Positions 41,364-48,982 of a DNA stretch of 64,000 nucleotides are shown in pieces; within the stretch, counting starts at the first letter, position 1; each line of letters starts with the position of its first letter. A program made the translations under genes and the position numbers. The notes under the pieces were generated by a model. That model ran no database searches. It was not told where the DNA came from and was given only the letters and a program-made list of their open reading frames with translations. The stretch lies in the NCBI RefSeq assembly GCF_002207865.1, contig NZ_BDQM01000006.1:1-64000 (forward strand), read 5' to 3'. This DNA is from Colwellia marinimaniae. GTDB lineage: Bacteria; Pseudomonadota; Gammaproteobacteria; Enterobacterales; Alteromonadaceae.

Positions 41364-41993
41364 ATGACTTTAACACAAGAATTAACGACACTGATCAGTA
41401 AAACCCAGCTTGTCGTATCTCAGCAGCAAATCGATTTACTTATTCAATACGTTGAACTACTCAACAAATGGAATAAAACCTATAACCTTACTTCAGTTCG
41501 GAATCCTAGTGATATGTTAATTAAACATATTATGGATAGTTTAATGGTAGGTGAAGTACTTATTGGTAAAAATTTTATTGATGTAGGCACGGGTCCTGGT
41601 TTACCCGGTATACCACTGGCTATTTTATACCCAGAAAGAAATTTTGTCTTATTAGACAGTTTAGGTAAACGGATTACCTTCCTTAGACAAGCGATTTTTA
41701 AATTAAAACTCACTAATGTTACGCCAGTGAAGGCAAGAGTTGAAGACTATCAAGGCGAGCAACCTTTTGATGGTGTGCTAAGTCGCGCATTTTCTTCCCT
41801 TAATGATATGGTAAGCTGGTGTCAGCATTTAATAACCACTGAACAAGGACGATTTTTTGCACTGAAAGGGCAATACCCTCAGAGTGAAATTTCACAATTA
41901 CCTGAAAATATTATTTTAGTAGACAGTCATAAAATTATCGTACCTGGCTTGGTTGGTGAACGTCACGTTCTGGTTTTGAAGAAGTTGCACTAG
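41364..41993 (+). CDS. rsmG: 16S rRNA m7G527 methyltransferase
   Basis: 209 residues. The SAM-binding motif FIDVGTGPGLPGIPLAI and LDSLGKRITFLRQ define RsmG (GidB). N-terminal NKWNKTYNLTSVR and D(x)LIKHIMDSL are typical. It methylates G527 in the 530 loop of 16S rRNA. It follows mnmG and precedes parAB, the standard order. Confidence 0.97.
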   Translation: MTLTQELTTLISKTQLVVSQQQIDLLIQYVELLNKWNKTYNLTSVRNPSDMLIKHIMDSLMVGEVLIGKNFIDVGTGPGLPGIPLAILYPERNFVLLDSLGKRITFLRQAIFKLKLTNVTPVKARVEDYQGEQPFDGVLSRAFSSLNDMVSWCQHLITTEQGRFFALKGQYPQSEISQLPENIILVDSHKIIVPGLVGERHVLVLKKLH

Positions 41994-42021
41994 AAGCAAA
42001 AAAATTACAATAGAGGCGCTT

Positions 42022-42828
42022 GTGGGAAAAATAATAGCAATTGCAAACCAAAAAGGTGGTGTAGGTAAAACTACAACCGCGGTTAATTTGGCGGCCTCGT
42101 TGGCGGCAACAAAACGCAAAGTTTTATTAATTGATTTAGATCCGCAAGGCAATGCCACCATGGCCAGTGGTGTTGATAAATACAATGTTCATGCCACCTG
42201 TTATGAATTACTGGTGGAAGAACAGAGCGTTGAACAAGTGGTCATTAAAGAAACCTCAGGTCTTTATCATCTAATTTCAGCCAATGCCGATGTTACCGCA
42301 GCAGAAATCAAGTTGATGGAAGTATACGCCCGTGAACAGCGTTTAAAAAACGCCTTAGCGCCGGTAAAAGACTTCTATGACTTTATTATTATCGATTGCC
42401 CACCATCACTCAATATGTTGACCGTTAATGCCATGACGGCAGCTGATTCTGTTTTAGTGCCAATGCAATGTGAATACTATGCGTTAGAAGGCTTAACAGC
42501 ACTTATGGATACCATCACTAAGTTAACGTCAGTGGTGAATGATAAACTACATATTGAAGGCATACTTCGTACTATGTATGACCCTCGTAACCGCTTAGCT
42601 AATGATGTATCTGAGCAACTAAAACGACATTTTGGTGATAAGGTTTATCGTACTGTCATCCCTCGCAATGTTCGTTTAGCTGAAGCACCGAGTTTTGGTA
42701 CACCAGTCATGTATTATGATAAATCATCAACTGGCGCTAAAGCCTATTTAGCCCTTGCTGGTGAAGTGTTACGTAAAAATAATACCGCGAAAAAAGCCCA
42801 GAAAGCTACCGCCAGTGTCGCCAATTAG
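42022..42828 (+). CDS. parA: chromosome partitioning ATPase ParA (Soj)
   Basis: 268 residues, a deviant Walker A ATPase: ANQKGGVGKTTTAVNLAASLA, with LLIDLDPQGNATMASG and DFIIIDCPPSLNMLTVNA. It forms a nucleoid-bound gradient that moves ParB-parS complexes. The start is GTG with AGAGG five bases upstream. No N-terminal DNA-binding extension is present, so it is a chromosomal type. It is 14 bases before parB. Confidence 0.97.
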   Translation: MGKIIAIANQKGGVGKTTTAVNLAASLAATKRKVLLIDLDPQGNATMASGVDKYNVHATCYELLVEEQSVEQVVIKETSGLYHLISANADVTAAEIKLMEVYAREQRLKNALAPVKDFYDFIIIDCPPSLNMLTVNAMTAADSVLVPMQCEYYALEGLTALMDTITKLTSVVNDKLHIEGILRTMYDPRNRLANDVSEQLKRHFGDKVYRTVIPRNVRLAEAPSFGTPVMYYDKSSTGAKAYLALAGEVLRKNNTAKKAQKATASVAN

Positions 42829-42842
42829 CGCAAAGGAAAATT

Positions 42843-43739
42843 ATGAGTACAGCAAAACGTAAAGGCGTTAGTCGCTTAGGTCGCGGACTTGATGCCTTAT
42901 TATCACCAATGATTCCACCAACTCCAATGGATAGCGCGCAAGAAAGTGCTACGGAAATAACTCGCGATAAAGAGTTTCAAAAAATTGCTATCGCTTCGCT
43001 TGTTCCGGGTAAATATCAACCGCGCCGTGATATGTCGGATACTGCCCTAGAAGAATTATCATTATCCATTCAAGCGCAAGGTATTATTCAGCCCATTGTG
43101 GTGCGTTTAGTCGCGGGTGATCAGTATGAAATTATTGCCGGTGAACGTCGCTGGCGCGCGGCAAAACTGGCAAAACTTGATGTTATTCCTTGTATCATTA
43201 AAAATGTACCGGATGAATCAGCCGTAGCTATCTCATTAATTGAGAATATTCAGCGTGAAGATCTTAATGCCATGGAAGAAGCGATCGCATTAGAGCGTTT
43301 ATTAACGGAATTCGATTTAACCCACCAAGAAGTCGCCATAGCCATTGGCAAGTCACGCACCACAGTGAGTAACTTATTACGTTTAAATAACTTAAATCCA
43401 GAAGTAAAAACTTTTTTAGAAAATGGTGATATTGAGATGGGCCATGCCCGTGCTTTATTAGCACTAGATGGTGAAGCACAAACGTCAGCGGCACAAACCG
43501 TGGCAACTAAAGAGTTAACGGTAAGAGAAACTGAGAGCCTAATTAACAATATTCAAAATCCGCTTGCGGCAAAAGAAAAAGTTGAAAAAGCCAGTGAAAC
43601 CGTAGCAATGGAACAAGGTTTAGCAGACAAGCTTGGCGCTAAAGTTGCGATTAGCCACAATAAAAAAGGTAAAGGTAAGCTGGTTATTTCTTACGCTAAT
43701 TTAGAAAAGCTTACCGAGATATTAGCAAAAATTAACTAA
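42843..43739 (+). CDS. parB: chromosome partitioning protein ParB (Spo0J)
   Basis: 298 residues. The N-terminus RLGRGLDALLSP contacts ParA. The CTPase/ParB box includes PGKYQPRRDM and IIAGERRWRAAKLA. The helix-turn-helix that reads parS is in LTHQEVAIAIGKSRTTVSNLLRL, and a C-terminal dimer domain ends the protein. Its targets are the two perfect parS sites in recF. A terminator follows. Confidence 0.97.
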   Translation: MSTAKRKGVSRLGRGLDALLSPMIPPTPMDSAQESATEITRDKEFQKIAIASLVPGKYQPRRDMSDTALEELSLSIQAQGIIQPIVVRLVAGDQYEIIAGERRWRAAKLAKLDVIPCIIKNVPDESAVAISLIENIQREDLNAMEEAIALERLLTEFDLTHQEVAIAIGKSRTTVSNLLRLNNLNPEVKTFLENGDIEMGHARALLALDGEAQTSAAQTVATKELTVRETESLINNIQNPLAAKEKVEKASETVAMEQGLADKLGAKVAISHNKKGKGKLVISYANLEKLTEILAKIN

Positions 43740-43769
43740 TATTTTATCGATAAACTTACCAACATTAGA

Positions 43770-43795
43770 AACCAGCTTAGTGCTGGTTTTTTTTA
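43770..43795 (+). terminator. parB terminator
   Basis: AACCAGC (43770-43776) pairs with GCTGGTT (43782-43788), followed by TTTTTT. It marks the end of the conserved origin block and the start of the accessory region. Confidence 0.85.
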
Positions 43796-44315
43796 TCTAG
43801 TCAGATATATTTAGTAGACCTGATGAATGCCAAGTTATAAATTTTTTACTGAAACCCTGCCCTTGTCGCGGTTACTGCCTATAAGGCTCATTATTGACAT
43901 TTTGCTATTGGCTTAGATTCTGCAATTTACATTTTGCAGTAAAGGCAGATATTATTGTGATGATCGAGTACCACTATAATGGTGAAGCAGTAATAACACA
44001 GAGGATTACTTCAAACTTACTACTCAAGCACCCTCTCAGAACGCTGGCGGGTATATATCCATGTTACTTCATCCCACGCTAACTTTTATGTATTCACCTT
44101 TGCTTTCTGTCATAGGTAGCGTTTTTATAATATCAGTGATAGTTCGATATTTTTGGTGGCTATCCCTTAAGTGTTTATGCCAGTTTAAGCTGTTATTTTT
44201 AGGAAGTTTAGCTAATAAAGGCATATAAAAAACCAACAAATATCTGTGGTAGCTTTTGATTTGCAGCATTATTTGACGTAAGGTGTCGGTACTTCTGAAT
44301 TTCAAGGATGAAACT
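43796..44315. other. accessory spacer without a supported gene
   Basis: This AT-rich stretch has only short frames. A longer frame on the minus strand (44069-44410) runs antisense across the next small gene and has an improbable low-complexity composition. I see no RNA gene and no recognisable att site. It probably contains the eroded left part of an older insertion. Confidence 0.4.
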
Positions 44316-44495
44316 ATGCAAGAACTACCGCCGTTAACCCTAGTCAAAACCTGGCTTGATGTTGTCCAACAACTCGATATTCCCATCACTATTCGCGATA
44401 AACGCAGCAAATTACTTAGCTATTATTTTGGCTCTATTGCCCAAGCACAAAGTTATGTCGAAGAAAATAATGATTATTACCACAGAGTGTCCTAG
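44316..44495 (+). CDS. small protein, family shared with 44629-44814
   Basis: 59 residues starting MQELPPLTLVKTWLDVV after an AAGGA at a normal distance. The pattern LP-x-PLxLVKxWL(D/E), a following RDKR/RDRA and a (Y/H)(Y/H)FG segment are shared with the N-terminal 40 residues of the gene at 44629-44814. The two are therefore related small proteins. No domain is recognised and no function can be given. Confidence 0.5.
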   Translation: MQELPPLTLVKTWLDVVQQLDIPITIRDKRSKLLSYYFGSIAQAQSYVEENNDYYHRVS

Positions 44496-44515
44496 CTACA
44501 CAGCTATCATAACTG

Positions 44516-44617
44516 CTACTTGTTTAAAGGGAGCCCAAATAAAGGTATGAGTTTTGTGAATAAATTTAAGCTTTTTTCAGGGGATATTTCGGATAGTGTG
44601 TCATTTTTTTCTTGTAT
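44516..44617 (-). pseudogene. relic of the 78-residue element gene (paralog of 45892-46128)
   Basis: Minus-strand translation gives TLSEISPEKSLNLFTKLIP, which lines up with TLAEIKDPVQRLNFLTKLMP of the intact gene at 45892-46128. DNA similarity is clear from ACTTGTTTAA onward. There is no start codon or upstream part, because it begins straight after the stop of the chimeric frame to the right. It reads as a truncated copy belonging to an older related element. Confidence 0.75.
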
Positions 44618-44628
44618 AAAAATAGGCT

Positions 44629-44814
44629 TCAACTAGGTGGGTTATTAGCTTTTATGCGGCTAGCACCAGTATTTTTTATCTGCTCTGGTTGGTAGTTTTT
44701 ACCAAAATGGTGAAGTATTTTGTTTATTGCGCGGTCGCGCGCCTCGGGTAATTTGGGGTCGTCAGTGCTTGCTAGTTCTAACCAAGCCTTAACTAAGGGA
44801 ATAGGTAATTTCAT
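44629..44814 (-). CDS. chimeric small ORF: small-protein N-terminus fused to Rep C-terminal relic
   Basis: 61 residues. Residues 1-40 (MKLPIPLVKAWLEL...HHFG) resemble the small protein at 44316-44495. Residues 41-61 (YQPEQIKNTGASRI) match the last residues of the YagK/YfjJ-type protein at 48114-48680 (YKPDQTKNYGTSRI). A good AAGGA precedes the ATG. I infer a deletion joined an unrelated small gene to the tail of a lost rep gene. Whether it is expressed is unknown. Confidence 0.6.
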   Translation of the reverse strand: MKLPIPLVKAWLELASTDDPKLPEARDRAINKILHHFGKNYQPEQIKNTGASRIKANNPPS

Positions 44815-44921
44815 TTGTGGCGTTCCTTGCTGTGTTGATAAGCCAAGTGTAGTAGTAAATCGAAAATATAAGACGATGTTTTATAGTCATCATATAAGTA
44901 TGAAGCCTAGGCACAGTAACT

Positions 44922-45015
44922 AGCGGGGATATTATTTTTCCATAGTAACACCAGCATTAAAAATATTACTTGAATTCATGACTGCCTGAGTCAGTGTTAC
45001 TAGAAAGTTACTACA
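44922..45015 (-). pseudogene. integrase 5' relic with its upstream arm-site region
   Basis: The sequence around ATG at 44943 matches the start of the intact integrase at 51923 (both contain GGGGATATTAT and CATAGTAACACCAG). A one-base deletion puts a TAA at codon 4 and similarity ends after about nine codons. To the right, the integrase upstream region is also conserved, including ATAGTAACA (44942-44950) and degenerate TGTTACTAT-type copies (44995-45003 and 45007-45015). The integrase body is gone. Confidence 0.8.
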
Positions 45016-45078
45016 AAGGTTGGTTTTAACAAATAGCTACTGATAACTAAGTAGGGTGTTATTGATGGGGATAACAGT

Positions 45079-45100
45079 GTAAATGGTCCCGACAGGAGTT
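45079..45100. other. left attachment-like site (attL) of the element
   Basis: TGTAAATGGTCC followed by CGACAGGAGT repeats the tRNA-Arg 3' end and flank found at 52102-52126, apart from a three-base gap. It is both the left end of the intact 7-kb element and the right end of the older relic. The bases beyond GACAGGAGT diverge from the tRNA. Confidence 0.7.
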
Positions 45101-45156
45101 GAGTTGTGTTCTGTGGGCCTTTAATATTAGGGTTTTATTAGGTTTGTTGAGTTCAG

Positions 45157-45177
45157 TGTTACCTTGAGTGTTACTTA
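45157..45177. other. integrase arm-type site pair at the left end
   Basis: TGTTACCTT (45157-45165) and TGTTACTTA (45169-45177) are spaced exactly 12 bases apart, the same as TGTTACTAT twice at 51975-51995 beside the integrase. The surrounding bases are also alike. Shared paired repeats at both ends fit arm-type integrase or excisionase sites. Confidence 0.6.
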
Positions 45178-45246
45178 CACTGAAATTGACTTGGTATACT
45201 GCTATAACCTTAACAATATTTAACAGCTCTTATTAGCGAAAATCCA

Positions 45247-45873
45247 TTAATTACTCTTTTCAGCCATAAAGCGATCACCAAAAGTTGTTTTCATTTGAGT
45301 AATGGCCATAGGCCAATACTTCTTTTCTAGCAGGATAATATTGTTCCGCTTCTGCTCAAATGTTTTCCAGCGCATCCATTTAGGTTTGGGCCAATAAGCT
45401 ATTTGTTCAAACATATTGTTTACTTCAGGCCAATCAAAGCCCCATAGTTCTTTTCTTAGCTTTCTAATGCGCCTCATAAGTCTTTCTTGTGGTCTTTCAC
45501 TTTGGCTGGCGTAATGTAAGCCAATACATTGCCGACAAGCATAAGCATGTTTGATAGCGTAAAGGTGCTGGCGTTGTTTTTGGCAGTAGGGGCAAGTGAT
45601 GTATAGTTTGTTACTTGCGCTGCTATTATCGAGCTTTAAGGCTATTTGGTGTGGGGTTTTGTTTATGGTGAATGTTACATAACGAACGCCATTTTCATTT
45701 TCTTTTAAGACTAGCTTACGGTGATTATCACTTAGATATTCAGAGTTGATTGAATAACTACCTAGTGGTGTAGTAAGCAAAGGTTTAAACACGTTGGCGT
45801 TTATGCGGTGATACTCACCAGTGTAAGCCCTTGTTTGTGTTCTACCGTAATGATGACCTTTAGGCATTGTCAT
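45247..45873 (-). CDS. element-encoded zinc-ribbon protein
   Basis: 208 residues. A zinc ribbon is visible in the middle: CPYCQKQRQHLYAIKHAYACRQC, with two CxxC pairs (about residues 94-97 and 113-116). A basic helix (RLMRRIRKLRKELWGF) follows, then aromatic segments YWPKPKWMRWKTFEQKRN. Proteins like this occur in small integrative elements of gammaproteobacteria, but I know of no function. It begins 18 bases after the 78-residue gene and is probably in one operon with it. Confidence 0.7.
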   Translation of the reverse strand: MTMPKGHHYGRTQTRAYTGEYHRINANVFKPLLTTPLGSYSINSEYLSDNHRKLVLKENENGVRYVTFTINKTPHQIALKLDNSSASNKLYITCPYCQKQRQHLYAIKHAYACRQCIGLHYASQSERPQERLMRRIRKLRKELWGFDWPEVNNMFEQIAYWPKPKWMRWKTFEQKRNNIILLEKKYWPMAITQMKTTFGDRFMAEKSN

Positions 45874-45891
45874 TTACTCTGAAAACTAAAG

Positions 45892-46128
45892 TTAAGATAT
45901 ATTGTCTTCGCCTATTTCCCTACGTGCTGTCAAAACCCCGACTTGTTTAATAGGAGCACAAACAAAAGGCATAAGCTTTGTTAGGAAGTTTAACCTTTGA
46001 ACAGGGTCTTTAATTTCTGCGAGTGTTACTGGCAAGTTTACTAATTCTTGTTGAATAGCATTATTAATTAAATGCCTTATATCGCCAGCCATATATTTAC
46101 TGGCAGGAGCTTTCTTATTTGTTGTCAT
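45892..46128 (-). CDS. 78-residue element protein of unknown function
   Basis: Starts MTTNKKAPASKYMAGDIRHLIN after a GAGG. The core TLAEIKDPVQRLNFLTKLMPFVCAPIKQ is also found in the relic at 44516-44617, so it is a real gene under past selection. It is mostly helical and has no recognised domain. It lies in front of the zinc-ribbon gene. Confidence 0.65.
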   Translation of the reverse strand: MTTNKKAPASKYMAGDIRHLINNAIQQELVNLPVTLAEIKDPVQRLNFLTKLMPFVCAPIKQVGVLTARREIGEDNIS

Positions 46129-46212
46129 ACTAAATTAAACCTCAATATGTACTGGGATTAATTACAGTGTATCATTTTTATCTTGTCCGAAAAACAGGTT
46201 ATAACTATGATT

Positions 46213-46292
46213 CATTTAGCATAAATGATGCGCCTACTGTACCCACTGAAAAACATTTATTTGCCTTATAAATGCCTTAAATTTAGCATAAA
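46213..46292. promoter_or_regulatory. repeated operator-like motif upstream of the kinase operon
   Basis: TTTAGCATAAA occurs at 46215-46225 and again at 46282-46292. The first is within a palindrome, CATTTA-gca-TAAATG (46213-46227). The 377-base spacer 46129-46505 is otherwise very AT-rich and has no gene. The repeats could bind a regulator of the kinase operon or of the divergent 78-residue gene. Binding is inferred only. Confidence 0.4.
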
Positions 46293-46505
46293 CGTTATTT
46301 TCACCGTTATAATATTAAACTTGCCTAAAATTCAATTTACCCGTCTTTTTCTCGTTATATTAATTAGAACGTGATATTAATAGCGCATAAATAGCTTATG
46401 TTTTGTAATAAGTTACAGGCAGGTATTTGTTAATCTTTTATTATTTAGATTAATTACAACCTATCCTGTGTGTAGCTTGATATTACTCAAAGGATTTTTG
46501 TAAAT

Positions 46506-47225
46506 ATGATCAATATTGTTGAAGTCATAAGGAAAATGAAGCAAGGGCAAACAAAGCCTTTTCTTTGTAGAGGCGACAATGGAAAGCTGTATGTAGTTAA
46601 AGGTAATAGCGCAACTCCTGCTGGTCTAATCAAAGAGTGGATTGCTGGTTCTTTAGGTAAAAAGCTAGGTTTACCTATACCTGATTTTACATTTGTTTGG
46701 GTTGATGAATCCCTTATAGAGCTTGATAGTGATCTGCGGTTTGAATTAGGTGCTGGTTCCGCATTCGCCTCTGAATACGTACCAAGCCTTCAAGAAATAT
46801 CATATTCAGACCTTTTAAATATGGATAGTGATTTATTAAAGAATATATATGTTTTTGATTATTGGATTAAAAATGATGATAGAACTCTAACTGAGTTAGG
46901 GGGTAATCCAAATTTATTCATCAATCAACACAACAGAAATATTGTTGTTTTGGATCATAATTTAGCATTTGAGCTTAATTTTGATATGAGTTCATTTCAA
47001 AGGATTCATGTCAGTATATGTTCATTTGATGATAATTTAGATTTACTAATAAGAGATGAGTTTTATAATAAAATTCATCAGGCATTTAGTGAGCTTGATT
47101 TGATAATTGAAAAAATACCTGAAGATATAAAACAGGATGCTACAGATTTTGACGGATTAATAAGCTCGATTAAGCTATTATTAGTTACATATACAGAAGA
47201 TGAGTTTTGGGAGGATATAAAATGA
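46506..47225 (+). CDS. HipA-like kinase domain protein
   Basis: 239 residues matching the short HipA-like kinase family. PFLCRGDNGKLYVVKGN resembles a glycine-type loop plus ATP lysine (K32), and IKEWIAG supplies a possible helix-C glutamate (E44). NDDRTLTELGGNPNLFI (D124/D125, N134 or N136) fits the catalytic loop, and VLDHNLAFE (D150) fits the metal-binding Asp. It lacks the N-terminal lobe of true HipA. AAAGGA precedes the ATG. It overlaps the next gene by four bases and is carried on the opposite strand to the rest of the element, which marks it as cargo. Confidence 0.8.
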   Translation: MINIVEVIRKMKQGQTKPFLCRGDNGKLYVVKGNSATPAGLIKEWIAGSLGKKLGLPIPDFTFVWVDESLIELDSDLRFELGAGSAFASEYVPSLQEISYSDLLNMDSDLLKNIYVFDYWIKNDDRTLTELGGNPNLFINQHNRNIVVLDHNLAFELNFDMSSFQRIHVSICSFDDNLDLLIRDEFYNKIHQAFSELDLIIEKIPEDIKQDATDFDGLISSIKLLLVTYTEDEFWEDIK

Positions 47226-48082
47226 AAATACTATGTAAATACGCAGTTGTTAGGTTTATGCCCTTTACTGAAACTCAAGAATTCGCAAATGTTGGCGTTG
47301 TATTATTTATGCCTAAAAAAGGTATTTTTACTTTCAAACTCGCCTCAACGCAATTTGCGAGAGTGACAAATTTTTATGATGACCTTGATGGCGTGATCTA
47401 TAAGAACTCATTAAAATATTTTAGAGAAGAATTAGAAAGAGTTGAAGAGGTTTCAAAACAGTTTTCATCAGAAGGTAGTTCAGTTTTCTTTGAAGAGTTA
47501 GTTCGTAAAAGAGAATCTGTTATTAGCTTTAGTGAAACAAGTACTATTTTAAGCGATGATTATAATAATACTTTAATAGATTTGTATAACCTTTATGTGG
47601 GGCGCTCTTTTGCCACTAAAGAATACAGAGAAACCATTATGAATAAATCTTTAAAACAGATACTTAATTCTAAAGGTAATTTAAGGTATATTGAAAAATC
47701 ATTAGATGCTGATTATTTAACTGTGAAGTTGCCATTGGTAACTACTATTGGTAAAGAAATAAGAGTGATAAAACCTTTGGCATTTCAACAAAATAATCCA
47801 TTAGCTTTAATTGAGCATGGAGAGAAATGGATTTATAGGTTATCGAGGTTAATAAAAGCTAAATCTTTAGTACCTGAGAAAATATTATTTGCTGTTGAAA
47901 AACCAGAAAAAATTAGCATAGCTTTTACTAGAGCCTATCATGATGTTACTTCACAAATGCTCGATTTAGGCGCTAAAGTAGAGCAATTTGAAGATATTAA
48001 AAATATCATTAAGTTTGCTGCTTCTGATTTAACACCTGAATCTGTCGAAGATAACTTCAGTGGATTGAAGTGGCATGATTAA
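47222..48082 (+). CDS. DUF3037 family protein
   Basis: 286 residues. The N-terminus CKYAVVRFMPFTETQEFANVGVVLFMP is the DUF3037 signature. The rest is helical with charged stretches and no catalytic motif that I recognise. The ATG overlaps the kinase TGA (ATGA) with GGGAGG before it, so the two are made together. The partner relation with HipA-like kinases is remembered from genome contexts; the biochemical role is unknown. Confidence 0.8.
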   Translation: MKILCKYAVVRFMPFTETQEFANVGVVLFMPKKGIFTFKLASTQFARVTNFYDDLDGVIYKNSLKYFREELERVEEVSKQFSSEGSSVFFEELVRKRESVISFSETSTILSDDYNNTLIDLYNLYVGRSFATKEYRETIMNKSLKQILNSKGNLRYIEKSLDADYLTVKLPLVTTIGKEIRVIKPLAFQQNNPLALIEHGEKWIYRLSRLIKAKSLVPEKILFAVEKPEKISIAFTRAYHDVTSQMLDLGAKVEQFEDIKNIIKFAASDLTPESVEDNFSGLKWHD

Positions 48083-48089
48083 TTTAATC

Positions 48090-48122
48090 ACCACGTAGAT
48101 AGATCGTTAATATCTACGTGGT
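48090..48122. terminator. hairpin at the convergent end of DUF3037 and rep genes
   Basis: ACCACGTAGATA (48090-48101) pairs perfectly with TATCTACGTGGT (48111-48122) around nine bases. The stop codon of the rep gene lies inside the stem. T-runs are weak on both sides. Confidence 0.6.
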
Positions 48123-48680
48123 TGTTATAATCCTACTCGTACCATAATTCTTAGTTTGATCTGGTTTATAACCTTTACCACGGGCTTTAGCTAAGTAAGA
48201 TATGCGCCAGATAGCCGCCTGTATCGTCTCGTAATCATCTCTTTTAACATTGTAATAGCAGTTGTCAGGAAAGAATTCAGAGCCGTCTAATTGCTGCCAT
48301 AGCTCTTTAACCTTGTTTGTTATTTCATGAGGATAATTAACCTTATGACCATCTATCATTAACGCATAGTGATAGTGCTGTTGTTTCGCTGTTTCTAACT
48401 CTCTACACCATATAAAACCGACACGCTTTAAATTGTATTTACGTTTGAGCCATTTATGTAATCTGCGATTAAAGGCCGTAATAATGCCGTTATTTGCGGT
48501 GTATTCATAAACTCTCAGGTCAAACCGTATTATGTGTATTTTACTATGATGACTTAACATGGCATCAACCTGGTTAATCATTGCTTTTATCGCGTGTGAT
48601 ATTAAGCCACTTCCTTTTGAGTTTACTCGCCAAGTTTGACCGTTTACCGGTATTGCTATGTTGTGTGTTATGTATGCCAT
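48114..48680 (-). CDS. YagK/YfjJ (inovirus Gp2-like) putative rolling-circle Rep
   Basis: 188 residues resembling the YagK/YfjJ C-terminal family. IHIIRFDLRVYEY is a beta strand, QHYHYALMI gives the HxH of a HUH nuclease (H102, H104), and ISYLAKARGKGYK gives YxxK (Y162, K165). These are the three motifs of a rolling-circle initiator, though I cannot confirm the fold. It lies downstream of the regulator genes of the element. A relic of its C-terminus persists at 44629. Confidence 0.7.
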   Translation of the reverse strand: MAYITHNIAIPVNGQTWRVNSKGSGLISHAIKAMINQVDAMLSHHSKIHIIRFDLRVYEYTANNGIITAFNRRLHKWLKRKYNLKRVGFIWCRELETAKQQHYHYALMIDGHKVNYPHEITNKVKELWQQLDGSEFFPDNCYYNVKRDDYETIQAAIWRISYLAKARGKGYKPDQTKNYGTSRIITTT

Positions 48681-48982
48681 TAGATAGTTTAATAACTAAG
48701 ATAACGCTAAAGGATATTATTAATTACCTAGTTCAAAGTTAGTTATTACTTACCTGTTGTAATATGGGCTATATAAGGGTTACTCAGGGAATAATATTAA
48801 TCCAAGGGGTAAAAAACCTGTAAATAGCGGTTAATAACAATCAATGCTTATAAGGTAGTACTTAACAGGTTTGTAACTGCTAACTTTTTTAAAGCTGTTA
48901 ACTTGGTTATACTCTGGTTGTTGGCTAGCGGTTTTGCCGTCAAACTTCACCGTCTAGCCAGATTAAACGAATGCCTACTTGG
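48681..48982. other. non-coding region with inverted repeats next to rep
   Basis: No gene in these 302 bases. AAACCTGT (48814-48821) and ACAGGTTT (48865-48872) are inverted copies. GGCTAG-CGGT near 48931 and ACCGT-CTAGCC near 48952-48962 form a hairpin about 20 bases after the next gene's stop. An origin for the Rep protein, or a terminator plus rep promoter, are the likely contents. Confidence 0.45.

Noticed and set aside
44069..44410. 113-codon minus-strand frame
   Set aside because: It is antisense to the better-supported small gene at 44316-44495 and its N-terminal part is just the complement of that gene.
43796..44500. Possible far-left att site and arm sites of the older element
   Set aside because: A few GTTAC-containing words exist, but no copy of the GACAGGAGT core and no 12-base-spaced pair could be found.
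46506..47225. Full HipA toxin with a HipB partner
   Set aside because: The protein lacks the N-terminal HipA lobe and there is no small helix-turn-helix gene upstream; the partner is DUF3037 instead.
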